From assembly GCA_937895685.1 (NCBI GenBank), contig CALBMC010000047.1, positions 1-6,749 on the forward strand: a DNA stretch of 6,749 nucleotides, given 5' to 3'. Under the pieces are notes generated by a model. It saw only the letters and a list, made by a program, of their open reading frames with translations, made no database searches and had not been told where the DNA came from. Positions within the stretch are counted from its first letter, which is position 1; each line of letters opens with the position of its first letter. This document shows, piece after piece, positions 1 through 5,466 of the stretch. The position numbers were made by a program, and so were the translations under genes. The DNA comes from an uncultured bacterium (GTDB lineage Bacteria; Patescibacteriota; Minisyncoccia; Phycocordibacterales; UBA9973).

Positions 1-213
1 AAGAGTTATCCCTTTGATAGTATTTGCATCATCAACCCCAATTAATATAATCCCACCTGAAGCATTTGCAAAAGCACATACTTCTGCTGTAATTTCTTTT
101 ATCTTACTAGGAATACTTACTTTGAATTCGGCATTATAGCCTTCTCCGGCTGCTATTATTGATTTTATTTCAGGTGGTTTGAGCATCGATTGTTTTAATT
201 TATATTTAAACAT
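1..213 (-). CDS. AlbA_2/Schlafen-fold putative DNA-binding protein, N-terminal part (runs off the left edge)
   Basis: Reading leftward from the ATG at 213-211 gives 71 codons without a stop, so only the N-terminus is present. The translation contains NAEFKVSIPSKIKEI, then EVCAFANASGG and ILIGVDD. This is the usual opening of the AlbA_2 domain (PF04326, Schlafen AlbA_2), found in many bacterial putative transcriptional regulators and ATP-binding proteins and, more remotely, in Schlafen-like proteins of eukaryotes and poxviruses. The family is associated with nucleic-acid binding; the exact role here is unknown. The sequence looks close to bacterial, particularly Bacteroidota-type, members. A second in-frame ATG is codon 10 (186-184), and either could be the start; no clear Shine-Dalgarno site precedes the first. 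Its bacterial look beside viral genes suggests horizontal acquisition or, less attractively, a chimeric contig. Domain assignment is confident; origin is not. Confidence 0.82.
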   Translation of the reverse strand, partial: MFKYKLKQSMLKPPEIKSIIAAGEGYNAEFKVSIPSKIKEITAEVCAFANASGGIILIGVDDANTIKGITL

Positions 214-218
214 GCGGT

Positions 219-239
219 ATTAGTAAAAATACTACTAAT
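219..239. repeat. 7-bp inverted repeat just upstream of the AlbA_2 start
   Basis: ATTAGTA (219-225) and TACTAAT (233-239) are perfect reverse complements separated by 7 bases. They lie 6 bases upstream of the ATG at 213. The position would suit an operator or a weak 5'-UTR hairpin, but in AT-rich DNA such a repeat can arise by chance. Confidence 0.4.
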
Positions 240-296
240 TTCTAAAAGCTATGTAGTTTTCTTAGAATTACTCCCTTTTTTAATTTATATAAAATT

Positions 297-319
297 GGCA
301 AAACTATTTATTTTTTGCC
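297..319. repeat. 7-bp inverted repeat (hairpin) in the gap
   Basis: GGCAAAA (297-303) pairs perfectly with TTTTGCC (313-319) across a 9-base loop. A T-rich run follows on the plus strand, so it loosely resembles an intrinsic terminator for plus-strand transcription, but no plus-strand gene ends nearby. It could equally be a protein-binding site. Function is not established. Confidence 0.4.
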
Positions 320-373
320 GTTTTCATATTGGTTTTTTTGTATTTTTTTGATAGTTTGGATGATCATTTGCTT

Positions 374-379
374 TTTATT
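374..379 (-). terminator. Candidate polyadenylation signal (AATAAA) for the 311-residue gene
   Basis: TTTATT on the plus strand reads AATAAA on the minus strand, 12 bases past the TAA stop at 394-392. It matches the AATAAA found at the other four gene or operon ends in the window, which makes a real 3'-end signal more plausible than in isolation. Confidence 0.45.
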
Positions 380-391
380 TTATATTTTTTT

Positions 392-1327
392 TTAATCATC
401 ATCATCAACTTGTGTTGATGGGTCTTCTTCTTCTAATAATTCTGCTGGGAGAGTTGGTTCTTCTTCTTCTTCTTCTGGAATATTTACTTTCTCAAAAGTT
501 TCTGGGTTTCTCTTTTTATACTCTTCCACAATGATAGAATAAACTTCATTGAGTTTTTCACTCATACTCTTTATAATATCTTGTACGTTATTTGGTAATT
601 TATCAGATGCCTTATTGAGGATACTGTCGGTATGATTGTTTTCTACAACCACTGGTGAACCATCTGGTAATGGGATAGCAGAGATATCATCCACACCACA
701 ATCTCTAGCTCTTCTAAGATAATTCTGAGCAAATTTGGAAACAATATGACCAGCAAATACATTACATTTTTGTCCTTCTTCCCTTGTAGGAGCAAAAGCA
801 GAACAATAGTTACAAACAAACATCATAGCAATATAGTTTCCACCTTGTTTTGATTTGCATTTAATATAAGAAGGCATCATCTCATGTCGTTTCTCGATAC
901 ATTCTTTTGCAGGACATGCTAAACGTAGAGGTTTAGTGCAAATAGGAACTTTATATCTTCTTGCTTCTGCTGCCCATTGTGTTCTTGTTTGTTTGTCGTT
1001 TTCCCAAAATTCTTCTTCTTCAATGGATTCTGCTGTTGGTTCTTCGTCGTCGTCTGTTTTTTTTGATTCCTCATAAAATTCTTCAGTGATTTCCTCCAAT
1101 TCATCTCCTAATGCGTCTCGATTGATTCTAGAGAGTCTCTTCGGTGGTTGGTAAGGCGTATCTTCTCTTGTCTCCTTCTTTCTTTTGTTTGCTGCAACGA
1201 TTGATTGTCCTGCTCTTTTTACTGGGGTTGACTTTTGTCTCATCTTCCGTCTTTCTCTGTTGCTTCCTTGAGAGTTTTCTTTTGAGTACTTTTGTTTTCG
1301 AATAAATCCCCACGTCAAACTTCTCAT
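392..1327 (-). CDS. Unrecognised acidic protein with a cysteine cluster and bipartite NLS, 311 aa
   Basis: I do not recognise a family. Visible parts are a basic N-terminus; a bipartite NLS-like motif at residues 37-51 (KR, nine residues, KRKK) resembling that of nucleoplasmin; an acidic stretch at about 75-110; a cysteine-rich middle (C130, C138, C143, C157, C172, C175, C188) that could hold zinc, with CNYC at 172-175 like half of a zinc ribbon; and a very acidic C-terminus with six Glu at 285-290 and a terminal run of Asp. The layout suggests a nuclear, nucleic-acid- or chromatin-interacting protein, by inference only. The ATG at 1327 gives a 200-base overlap with the end of RuvC; Met29 (1243-1241) would cut this to 116 bases and keep the NLS. 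No promoter is visible between the genes, so it may share the RuvC transcript. The stop TAA is followed by AATAAA. Confidence 0.8.
   Translation of the reverse strand: MRSLTWGFIRKQKYSKENSQGSNRERRKMRQKSTPVKRAGQSIVAANKRKKETREDTPYQPPKRLSRINRDALGDELEEITEEFYEESKKTDDDEEPTAESIEEEEFWENDKQTRTQWAAEARRYKVPICTKPLRLACPAKECIEKRHEMMPSYIKCKSKQGGNYIAMMFVCNYCSAFAPTREEGQKCNVFAGHIVSKFAQNYLRRARDCGVDDISAIPLPDGSPVVVENNHTDSILNKASDKLPNNVQDIIKSMSEKLNEVYSIIVEEYKKRNPETFEKVNIPEEEEEEPTLPAELLEEEDPSTQVDDDD
458..475 (-). repeat. (GAA)6 trinucleotide repeat coding Glu6
   Basis: Six perfect TTC units on the plus strand read as GAA on the minus strand. They encode residues 285-290 of the 311-residue protein. Such a repeat may vary in length between isolates. 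Confidence 0.7.
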
Positions 1328-1910
1328 GGTTATGGGATTTATTGATGTAGACGTTCAAACAAGCCAATGCATCTGCTTCGTGGTGCGTAGCAACGGGTAA
1401 AATCAGTGGATATTTTTTTACCTCTTCTGATTGGTTCTGATCTAGGATCGCCAATGAATTCACTTTATCAAAGATTTCGGATTTTCTCTCCTCATAGGTT
1501 GCTCCTTTTCTCCAAACTCCGAACACTTTTTTCGTAGACACTGCACTATAACGGTGTACTAAGAAATCTTTTCCTTGAACAGAATCTTGTTTTGCGAAAT
1601 ATGTATAAGTCACAGCTTCTAGCATCTGTTGGAGAAGTTCATGTTTCGTAAACTGTTTCTTTTTTTTTGGTTGTTGCTCAATCGCCAATGCAATCGCTCT
1701 CCATGGTTTCTCTATTTTAGGAAGTATCTTTTTAAGGATAAAACCAGAGATTCCAATCACGTAAGCAACCGGATCGGAAGATTTATGATCTATCATTGTA
1801 TTATGGGTTCCAGTATAAGCAGTAAGGATTTTAGTGTCTTCGTCATAGATTGTCAGAACCCATCCAAGATTTATCCATCCCGGATCTAGAGAAAGTATCA
1901 CGTTGCGCAT
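1128..1910 (-). CDS. RuvC-type Holliday junction resolvase (poxvirus A22-like), 260 aa
   Basis: This is an RNase H-fold endonuclease that would cut four-way junctions formed during viral replication and recombination, resolving branched DNA before packaging. The N-terminus LSLDPGWINLGWVL is the first RuvC motif with catalytic D9. ALAIEQQP supplies E78. ATHHEADALACLNVYI supplies H177 and D180. The D-E-H-D set matches Thermus RuvC (D7, E70, H143, D146) rather than the four acids of E. coli RuvC. The core spans about residues 1-193, the usual RuvC size. Residues 195-260 form an extra Lys/Arg-rich tail (KRKLSRKQQRK, KKSRTINR, KQKKEGDKRR) that coincides with the overlap with the next gene; it could bind DNA or target the nucleus. 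The gene is divergent from VLTF3 across 72 bases, and no A-run/TCTAA element faces it. It ends in TAG. Confidence 0.92.
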   Translation of the reverse strand: MRNVILSLDPGWINLGWVLTIYDEDTKILTAYTGTHNTMIDHKSSDPVAYVIGISGFILKKILPKIEKPWRAIALAIEQQPKKKKQFTKHELLQQMLEAVTYTYFAKQDSVQGKDFLVHRYSAVSTKKVFGVWRKGATYEERKSEIFDKVNSLAILDQNQSEEVKKYPLILPVATHHEADALACLNVYINKSHNHEKFDVGIYSKTKVLKRKLSRKQQRKTEDETKVNPSKKSRTINRCSKQKKEGDKRRYALPTTEETL

Positions 1911-1928
1911 GTGACTCTTTCCTTCTTT

Positions 1929-1943
1929 AAAAAAAAAATCTAA
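1929..1943 (+). promoter_or_regulatory. A(10)TCTAA promoter-like element upstream of VLTF3
   Basis: Ten A residues followed by TCTAA end 39 bases before the VLTF3 ATG. The same element lies before the 5467 and 6689 genes, each time in the sense orientation. The recurrence in short intergenic gaps suggests a viral core promoter. The temporal class is unknown. Confidence 0.6.
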
Positions 1944-1965
1944 GGAAAAACAAAACCAAAAAAAA

Positions 1966-1971
1966 TATAAA
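1966..1971 (+). promoter_or_regulatory. TATAAA sequence upstream of VLTF3
   Basis: TATAAA lies 11 bases before the VLTF3 ATG, downstream of the A(10)TCTAA element. That is too close to the ATG for a classical TATA box unless the leader is absent or the signal serves another start, so it may be incidental in this AT-rich gap. Confidence 0.25.
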
Positions 1972-1982
1972 CCCTCTCACGC

Positions 1983-3542
1983 ATGAACCAATCAGAGAGA
2001 AAAAGGAAATGGATAGAGTCTGAAGGGGAACTAGAGTTTGAGAATCAGGATGATCTCATGATCTCTCATCCATACAAATTTAGGAAACTCGAAGAAGAGG
2101 ATGGTTATGAGATCACAAAGAAATCACCCTCTTTACATTTACCCTCTCTAAGAACACCTATTAGAAACTGTATTCCTAGTTACTTTGTTCCTAAGAAACT
2201 TTCAGATAAAAGAGGAAAAAAAAAATCTAATTTCGTTGTTTCCAAAACAAAGTGGTATGATGGATCCAATCACGATATTATCTGCGATTGCTGCGGTAAT
2301 CACGATCAGTCTCGCTTCTTTAAAGATAAAGAAAATTGTCCCGTATGCGAAGATTGTGGCGTTGTTAAAGTTTCTGAAGTTGCGTTTGAAAATGAACTTC
2401 AGGAAATGCAAAAGAAAAATAAACAGGGCTATAAACGACGATCATATCTCGGTGAAAGACTTAGACAATTCTCAGACTCAGAACCAAGGATCCCCGAACC
2501 GGATCTTGAGATTATTAGATACGCTTATGCTAGGCTCCGCGAGGCTTTTAATCAAGATCATCCTCTATTTAAGAAAAGTGCCAGTAAAAGAGAAAAACAT
2601 ATCGAGCGTCTCGTTCGAACTTTCACCGATCGAGAAGAAGATATCACAAAGCAACACATTAAAACACTCTTAGATTTCATTGATCATTCCATGGATCCTA
2701 ATGTAGGAATCACGAAACAGGAGAAGCTTCCATCTTTCAAGAAAAAATATCTAGAGAGATGGGCACAAATCAAGAAATACTTTTGTGGTGACCGTTATTA
2801 CTTTACAGATCTAGTTACAAAACCAAATGAACGAATCCTTGATCTCATCTTTAAGATCTCTACTCTAGTAACACTCATTTATGATAACAAAGAACAAAGA
2901 AACTATATCCTTGCTACCTCTAGATATAGTTATATAAAAGAAGAAGAAGACGAAGAGTTTCTTGAAGAGATCAAGAAAAGATTAAAGATTGAAGAAGAAG
3001 AAGAAGAGGGAACACCATTTACTTCTTCCTCAGAAGAGGAGATTGAATGTTGTGGGCTTACACTTGGAGGAGGAGGAGGAAAGAAAACAATAACAACACC
3101 ACCCACAGACTATAGATACTTGGATGATCCTATTCCACCCAAAAAGGGAGAGAAAAGAAATATGCCTTCTATTGATTTACTCTTTCTCATGATTCTATTT
3201 GCAGATGGAGAAGATACACTTGAAGTACATGGATGGTATTTTGTAAAGAAGATTATGCATCAATATACATTCTCACTTCCAGACTTTGAGGATAAAACTG
3301 TGAGTGAAGTACTATTGGAAAGAAAGAAAAAACGAGAAACGAAATATAATGCACTGAGACTTGATTTTTTAGTACTCAAAAAAATTCTAACGCACATCAA
3401 TCAAGATCATAGAGCTGCACTTGATAATATCGCAGAGTTTGCAGGTGAACAAATTGAAACACCAAAGAACATCGGACAACTAATCAAAATCACAGCAAAG
3501 AACAAATCACTTTATCAGTTTCCAACATGGCAGAAATTCTAA
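1983..3542 (+). CDS. Late transcription factor VLTF3-like protein, 519 aa
   Basis: This is a homologue of poxvirus late transcription factor 3, a hallmark of nucleocytoplasmic large DNA viruses needed for intermediate/late gene transcription. A zinc-ribbon-like knuckle occupies residues 101-125 (CDCC, then CPVCEDC: C101, C103, C104, C119, C122, C125). The family signature follows at 150-168, YKRRSYLGERLRQFSDSEP, comparable to the YKR-hxxF-x-E-x-L-x-QFQ-x-KE signature of other members. KKYLERWAQIKKYFCG at 254-269 corresponds to the KYYEH-type motif. A low-complexity insert at about 317-366 (Glu-rich, then five Gly) and a further 150-residue C-terminus make it longer than many relatives. Basic clusters KRKRK-like at 6-9 and KKGEKR at 387-392 could aid nuclear entry. 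The start follows an A(10)TCTAA element. The stop overlaps the next gene by 16 bases, so the two are probably co-transcribed. Confidence 0.88.
   Translation: MNQSERKRKWIESEGELEFENQDDLMISHPYKFRKLEEEDGYEITKKSPSLHLPSLRTPIRNCIPSYFVPKKLSDKRGKKKSNFVVSKTKWYDGSNHDIICDCCGNHDQSRFFKDKENCPVCEDCGVVKVSEVAFENELQEMQKKNKQGYKRRSYLGERLRQFSDSEPRIPEPDLEIIRYAYARLREAFNQDHPLFKKSASKREKHIERLVRTFTDREEDITKQHIKTLLDFIDHSMDPNVGITKQEKLPSFKKKYLERWAQIKKYFCGDRYYFTDLVTKPNERILDLIFKISTLVTLIYDNKEQRNYILATSRYSYIKEEEDEEFLEEIKKRLKIEEEEEEGTPFTSSSEEEIECCGLTLGGGGGKKTITTPPTDYRYLDDPIPPKKGEKRNMPSIDLLFLMILFADGEDTLEVHGWYFVKKIMHQYTFSLPDFEDKTVSEVLLERKKKRETKYNALRLDFLVLKKILTHINQDHRAALDNIAEFAGEQIETPKNIGQLIKITAKNKSLYQFPTWQKF
2216..2230 (+). promoter_or_regulatory. 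Internal A(10)TCTAA copy within VLTF3
   Basis: This 15-mer is identical to the one before VLTF3 and lies in frame as KKKSN codons (residues 79-83). It sits 26 bases upstream of the tandem ATGs at 2257/2260, which open a 138-codon alternate-frame ORF. It may be a real internal promoter or a by-product of the lysine codons. Confidence 0.3.
2991..3008 (+). repeat. (GAA)5GAG repeat coding Glu6 in VLTF3
   Basis: Five GAA units and one GAG encode residues 337-342 in the acidic insert of VLTF3. It parallels the (GAA)6 tract in the 311-residue gene. Confidence 0.65.
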
Positions 3543-3943
3543 ATTACTCACCGGGCATTATTGGTAGACTTATCGGAGATGCAATTACTATTGGCATTGC
3601 TTACGCTATTTCTTTTATTGGCTGTGACCTTATTTATCACGATTTCAGCTTATCTCAAAGTATTAAATCTGCATACTGGTTTTTTCTGGGCCCTTTCTTG
3701 TGGAGATGGGGAACCGCTGTTCCATGGGTATTCGACATTCTAAAGAACTTCTTGGAAGGAGAATGGTCATCCATCAAAGGAAATTTTATTAATTGGGCAG
3801 AAGGAGAGCTACCTTCATGGATGCTTACTGTCATGCCTTCACCTTCTCTTCTCGCTGATATGATCGACGAGAATGGAGATACAATGATTGAAAGTTTTCA
3901 ATATATTCAAGAACGAAGATTTCAAGACTTTAAACAGAAATAA
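3527..3943 (+). CDS. Small integral membrane protein, 138 aa
   Basis: No family is recognised. There is a hydrophobic segment at about residues 12-35 (IGRLIGDAITIGIAYAISFI) and a second, tryptophan/phenylalanine-rich one at about 48-68 (SAYWFFLGPFLWRWGTAVPW). An amphipathic, Trp-containing stretch (70-100) and a charged C-terminal tail follow. This predicts a protein crossing a membrane twice, perhaps in the virion's internal membrane or a host membrane; this is inference. The ATG lies 16 bases before the end of the VLTF3 frame, and no A-run/TCTAA element precedes it, so it is probably expressed from the VLTF3 transcript or a promoter inside VLTF3. The TAA stop is embedded in an AATAAA. Another ATG-led frame inside it (3561) is shorter and less likely. 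Confidence 0.75.
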   Translation: MAEILNYSPGIIGRLIGDAITIGIAYAISFIGCDLIYHDFSLSQSIKSAYWFFLGPFLWRWGTAVPWVFDILKNFLEGEWSSIKGNFINWAEGELPSWMLTVMPSPSLLADMIDENGDTMIESFQYIQERRFQDFKQK

Positions 3944-3951
3944 ATTTATTT
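3938..3951. terminator. Palindromic bidirectional polyadenylation signal between convergent genes
   Basis: AAATAAATTTATTT is a perfect 14-bp palindrome. It reads AATAAA on the plus strand (3939-3944) and on the minus strand (3950-3945). The TAA stop of the 138-residue gene (3941-3943) and that of the 476-residue gene (3948-3946) both lie inside it, so one element could end translation and specify 3'-end processing for both genes. Polyadenylation function is inferred. Confidence 0.55.
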
Positions 3952-5376
3952 TTTCTTCTTTAAGAGGAGTGAGTGTATTTTTCTTACATCCTTTTTATAG
4001 TTTCTAGAAGAATCGTCCACAAAATCTGTTCCTCTCCAATCAATCTCATCAACAATGTCTAAAAAATCACCATCATCTCCCCAATCAGAGTGCCTTGGGT
4101 TTCTTTTGAGATCGTTATTGAGTTCTTCTTTCATAGAGTCTAAAAATTCTTGTATTAGTCTATCACTTTCTTCTTCTCGAGCTTTTTTTTCTTCTTGAGC
4201 TTGAAAAACACTTACCACACCTTCTTCCTCAACGAAACATTGAAGGGGGGCGTCATCATCAGAATCTGTGTCTTGGATTAGTCTGGGCTTCTTGGTGGCT
4301 CTAAAACTGGAACCATCTCCATAGGCAACAATACCATCACCTTCATCTACACCCACTTCATCATCTCTCTTTCTCGATTTTTCTGCTTTCTTTCTCTCTG
4401 CGAGTTTCTTGAAGAGATCGACAGTTGCTTCTTCTCCATACGTTTCTGCAAATTCTTTCCATTTATTATGATTCTCGAGGCTTCTAGAACGATTATTCTT
4501 TGAAGCAGCAAGGGTAGCTTCCCAATCCGCGTAAGTTGGAAAATTAATTTCTGCTGGGAGATTATGTCTCTTTGAGAGAATTGTATGTTTTACAGTGGCA
4601 TGACCAAATGGATTTTCATTATCAGAACAATAAAAGAAGCATCCAGGAGACTTTAAGGATTTTCCTTGTCTTGCAGCTTGAGCAGGAACAATAAGATGAG
4701 AAGATCCACCAAAGACTTTAGATTTGAGGACAGAAGCGTAATTTTCTCGGAGTTTCTTTGAAGTAAATGATTTCGCTTGTTGTTCTCCTTCAATATGGAA
4801 AACTTTCAAGAGATCACGGAAAATAGGGGAGGATACAGAGATAGCAAGAATACAATGAAGGTAAGTAAAAAGATTATCAACAGTAGCAAAAGCACCATGG
4901 AATGAATCTACTTTTCCAGAGATATTATGGAGTCTTTGTTGTTTTCCTTTATTTCCACGATTGATAGCAGCACCAATATCTACAAGAGTAGAAGCAGATG
5001 GAATAGCAAACCAATAATGAGGACAAGGTACACCAGTAAGTCTATCAGCAACAAAAGCATTTTCACCTACACTTACAATAGAGTCTGGAAGAACATTTCT
5101 TTTGAGTTGTTCATCAAAATTATCACATACAATTTCTTTCTCTTCATCTGGAAGAGAACAGAGTTCATAAACAGGTCCAGGTTTCTTTGGTGTTCCTTTT
5201 CCTGCTCCTCCCACTAATCCACTTCCTGGTTTCTTTTTTTCTTTTCCAATTGTAGAGATAATTGTTCTGAGAGTTTTTTCATCAATTGGGTCAATATTTA
5301 CTTTCTTTCCGAGTGCAACATTTGATTCTAAGGAGTCTTCCATTGTCGTTGTCTTCGCTGCCCAGAGAGGTATCAT
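3946..5376 (-). CDS. Orphan protein with a possible CCHH cluster, NLS and acidic tail, 476 aa
   Basis: I do not recognise this gene. Residues 1-65 are polar with a Gly/Lys/Pro-rich linker (49-67). Residues 68-310 look like a folded core, including PCPHYWFAIPSASTLVDIGAAI (117-138) and a hydrophobic helix around 168-183. At 246-271 is GCFFYC..H....H......H (C246, C250, H259, H264, H271), a possible zinc site. From 320 on the protein is charged: RKKAEKSRKR (328-337), then TKKPRL (361-366) directly followed by an SDDD acidic cluster (372-375), an arrangement like an NLS with an adjacent CK2 site. A lysine-rich end follows. Met12 (5343) is in a better initiation context (ACAATGG) and may be the true start. 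It is divergent from the 248-residue gene and convergent, with a 2-base gap, on the membrane-protein gene. Confidence 0.8.
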   Translation of the reverse strand: MIPLWAAKTTTMEDSLESNVALGKKVNIDPIDEKTLRTIISTIGKEKKKPGSGLVGGAGKGTPKKPGPVYELCSLPDEEKEIVCDNFDEQLKRNVLPDSIVSVGENAFVADRLTGVPCPHYWFAIPSASTLVDIGAAINRGNKGKQQRLHNISGKVDSFHGAFATVDNLFTYLHCILAISVSSPIFRDLLKVFHIEGEQQAKSFTSKKLRENYASVLKSKVFGGSSHLIVPAQAARQGKSLKSPGCFFYCSDNENPFGHATVKHTILSKRHNLPAEINFPTYADWEATLAASKNNRSRSLENHNKWKEFAETYGEEATVDLFKKLAERKKAEKSRKRDDEVGVDEGDGIVAYGDGSSFRATKKPRLIQDTDSDDDAPLQCFVEEEGVVSVFQAQEEKKAREEESDRLIQEFLDSMKEELNNDLKRNPRHSDWGDDGDFLDIVDEIDWRGTDFVDDSSRNYKKDVRKIHSLLLKKKK

Positions 5377-5408
5377 GAATAAAGAAAGAAGCAGAAAAAA
5401 AAATTGAA

Positions 5409-5414
5409 TTTATA
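5409..5414 (-). promoter_or_regulatory. TATA-like sequence upstream of the 476-aa gene
   Basis: On the minus strand TATAAA (5414-5409) lies 32 bases before the first ATG (5376) and 65 before Met12. The region between is pyrimidine-rich. If used as a TATA box, transcription would start almost at the first ATG, which would favour Met12 as the start. It is a single instance, so support is weak. Confidence 0.3.
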
Positions 5415-5425
5415 GTTCCCCCCCG

Positions 5426-5439
5426 AAAAAAAAATCTAA
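5426..5439 (+). promoter_or_regulatory. A(9)TCTAA promoter-like element upstream of the 248-aa gene
   Basis: Nine A residues followed by TCTAA end 27 bases before the ATG at 5467. It matches the elements before VLTF3 and the 159-residue gene. A run of seven C precedes it (5418-5424), so exact homopolymer lengths here deserve caution. Confidence 0.6.
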
Positions 5440-5466
5440 TCTTTCCATCCAATCAAAGTAAAGATC

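Larger units (their letters stand above)
214..391. other. Non-coding gap between two minus-strand genes
   Basis: This T-rich stretch of 178 bases is the longest gap in the window. It contains no credible gene. It holds the presumed promoter of the AlbA_2 gene (a minus-strand TATATAAATT stretch near 291-282), two short inverted repeats and the polyadenylation-like signal of the 311-residue gene. It also separates the bacterial-looking gene from the viral block. Confidence 0.6.

Noticed and set aside
919..1104. Minus-strand frame of 61 codons inside the 311-aa gene.
   Set aside because: Its Lys/Gln/Asn-rich translation is a frame shadow of the GAA-rich acidic region.
1338..1343. AATAAA on the minus strand inside RuvC.
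   Set aside because: It lies in coding sequence and would truncate the RuvC message. The hexamer is common in AT-rich DNA, so isolated copies are not called.
4927..5217. Plus-strand open frame of 96 codons opposite the 476-aa gene.
   Set aside because: Low-complexity Ser/Arg/Tyr/Phe-rich translation typical of an antisense shadow; no promoter element and fully inside a well-supported gene.
5187..5232. Glycine-rich GLVGGAGKGT in the 476-aa protein, resembling a P-loop.
   Set aside because: It lies in a Lys/Pro/Gly linker without a preceding hydrophobic strand, and no Walker B or kinase-like sequence follows. Chance resemblance is more likely.
3946..5376. The 476-aa protein as a HUH replication endonuclease, expected in small giant-virus relatives.
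   Set aside because: No HUH (His-hydrophobic-His) motif with a downstream catalytic Tyr pair and no helicase motifs are visible.
5400..5407. AAAATTGA, identical to the mimivirus early promoter, 59 bases upstream of the 5467 gene.
   Set aside because: I noted only this one instance and it is expected by chance in A-rich DNA. The recurring A-run/TCTAA element is better supported.
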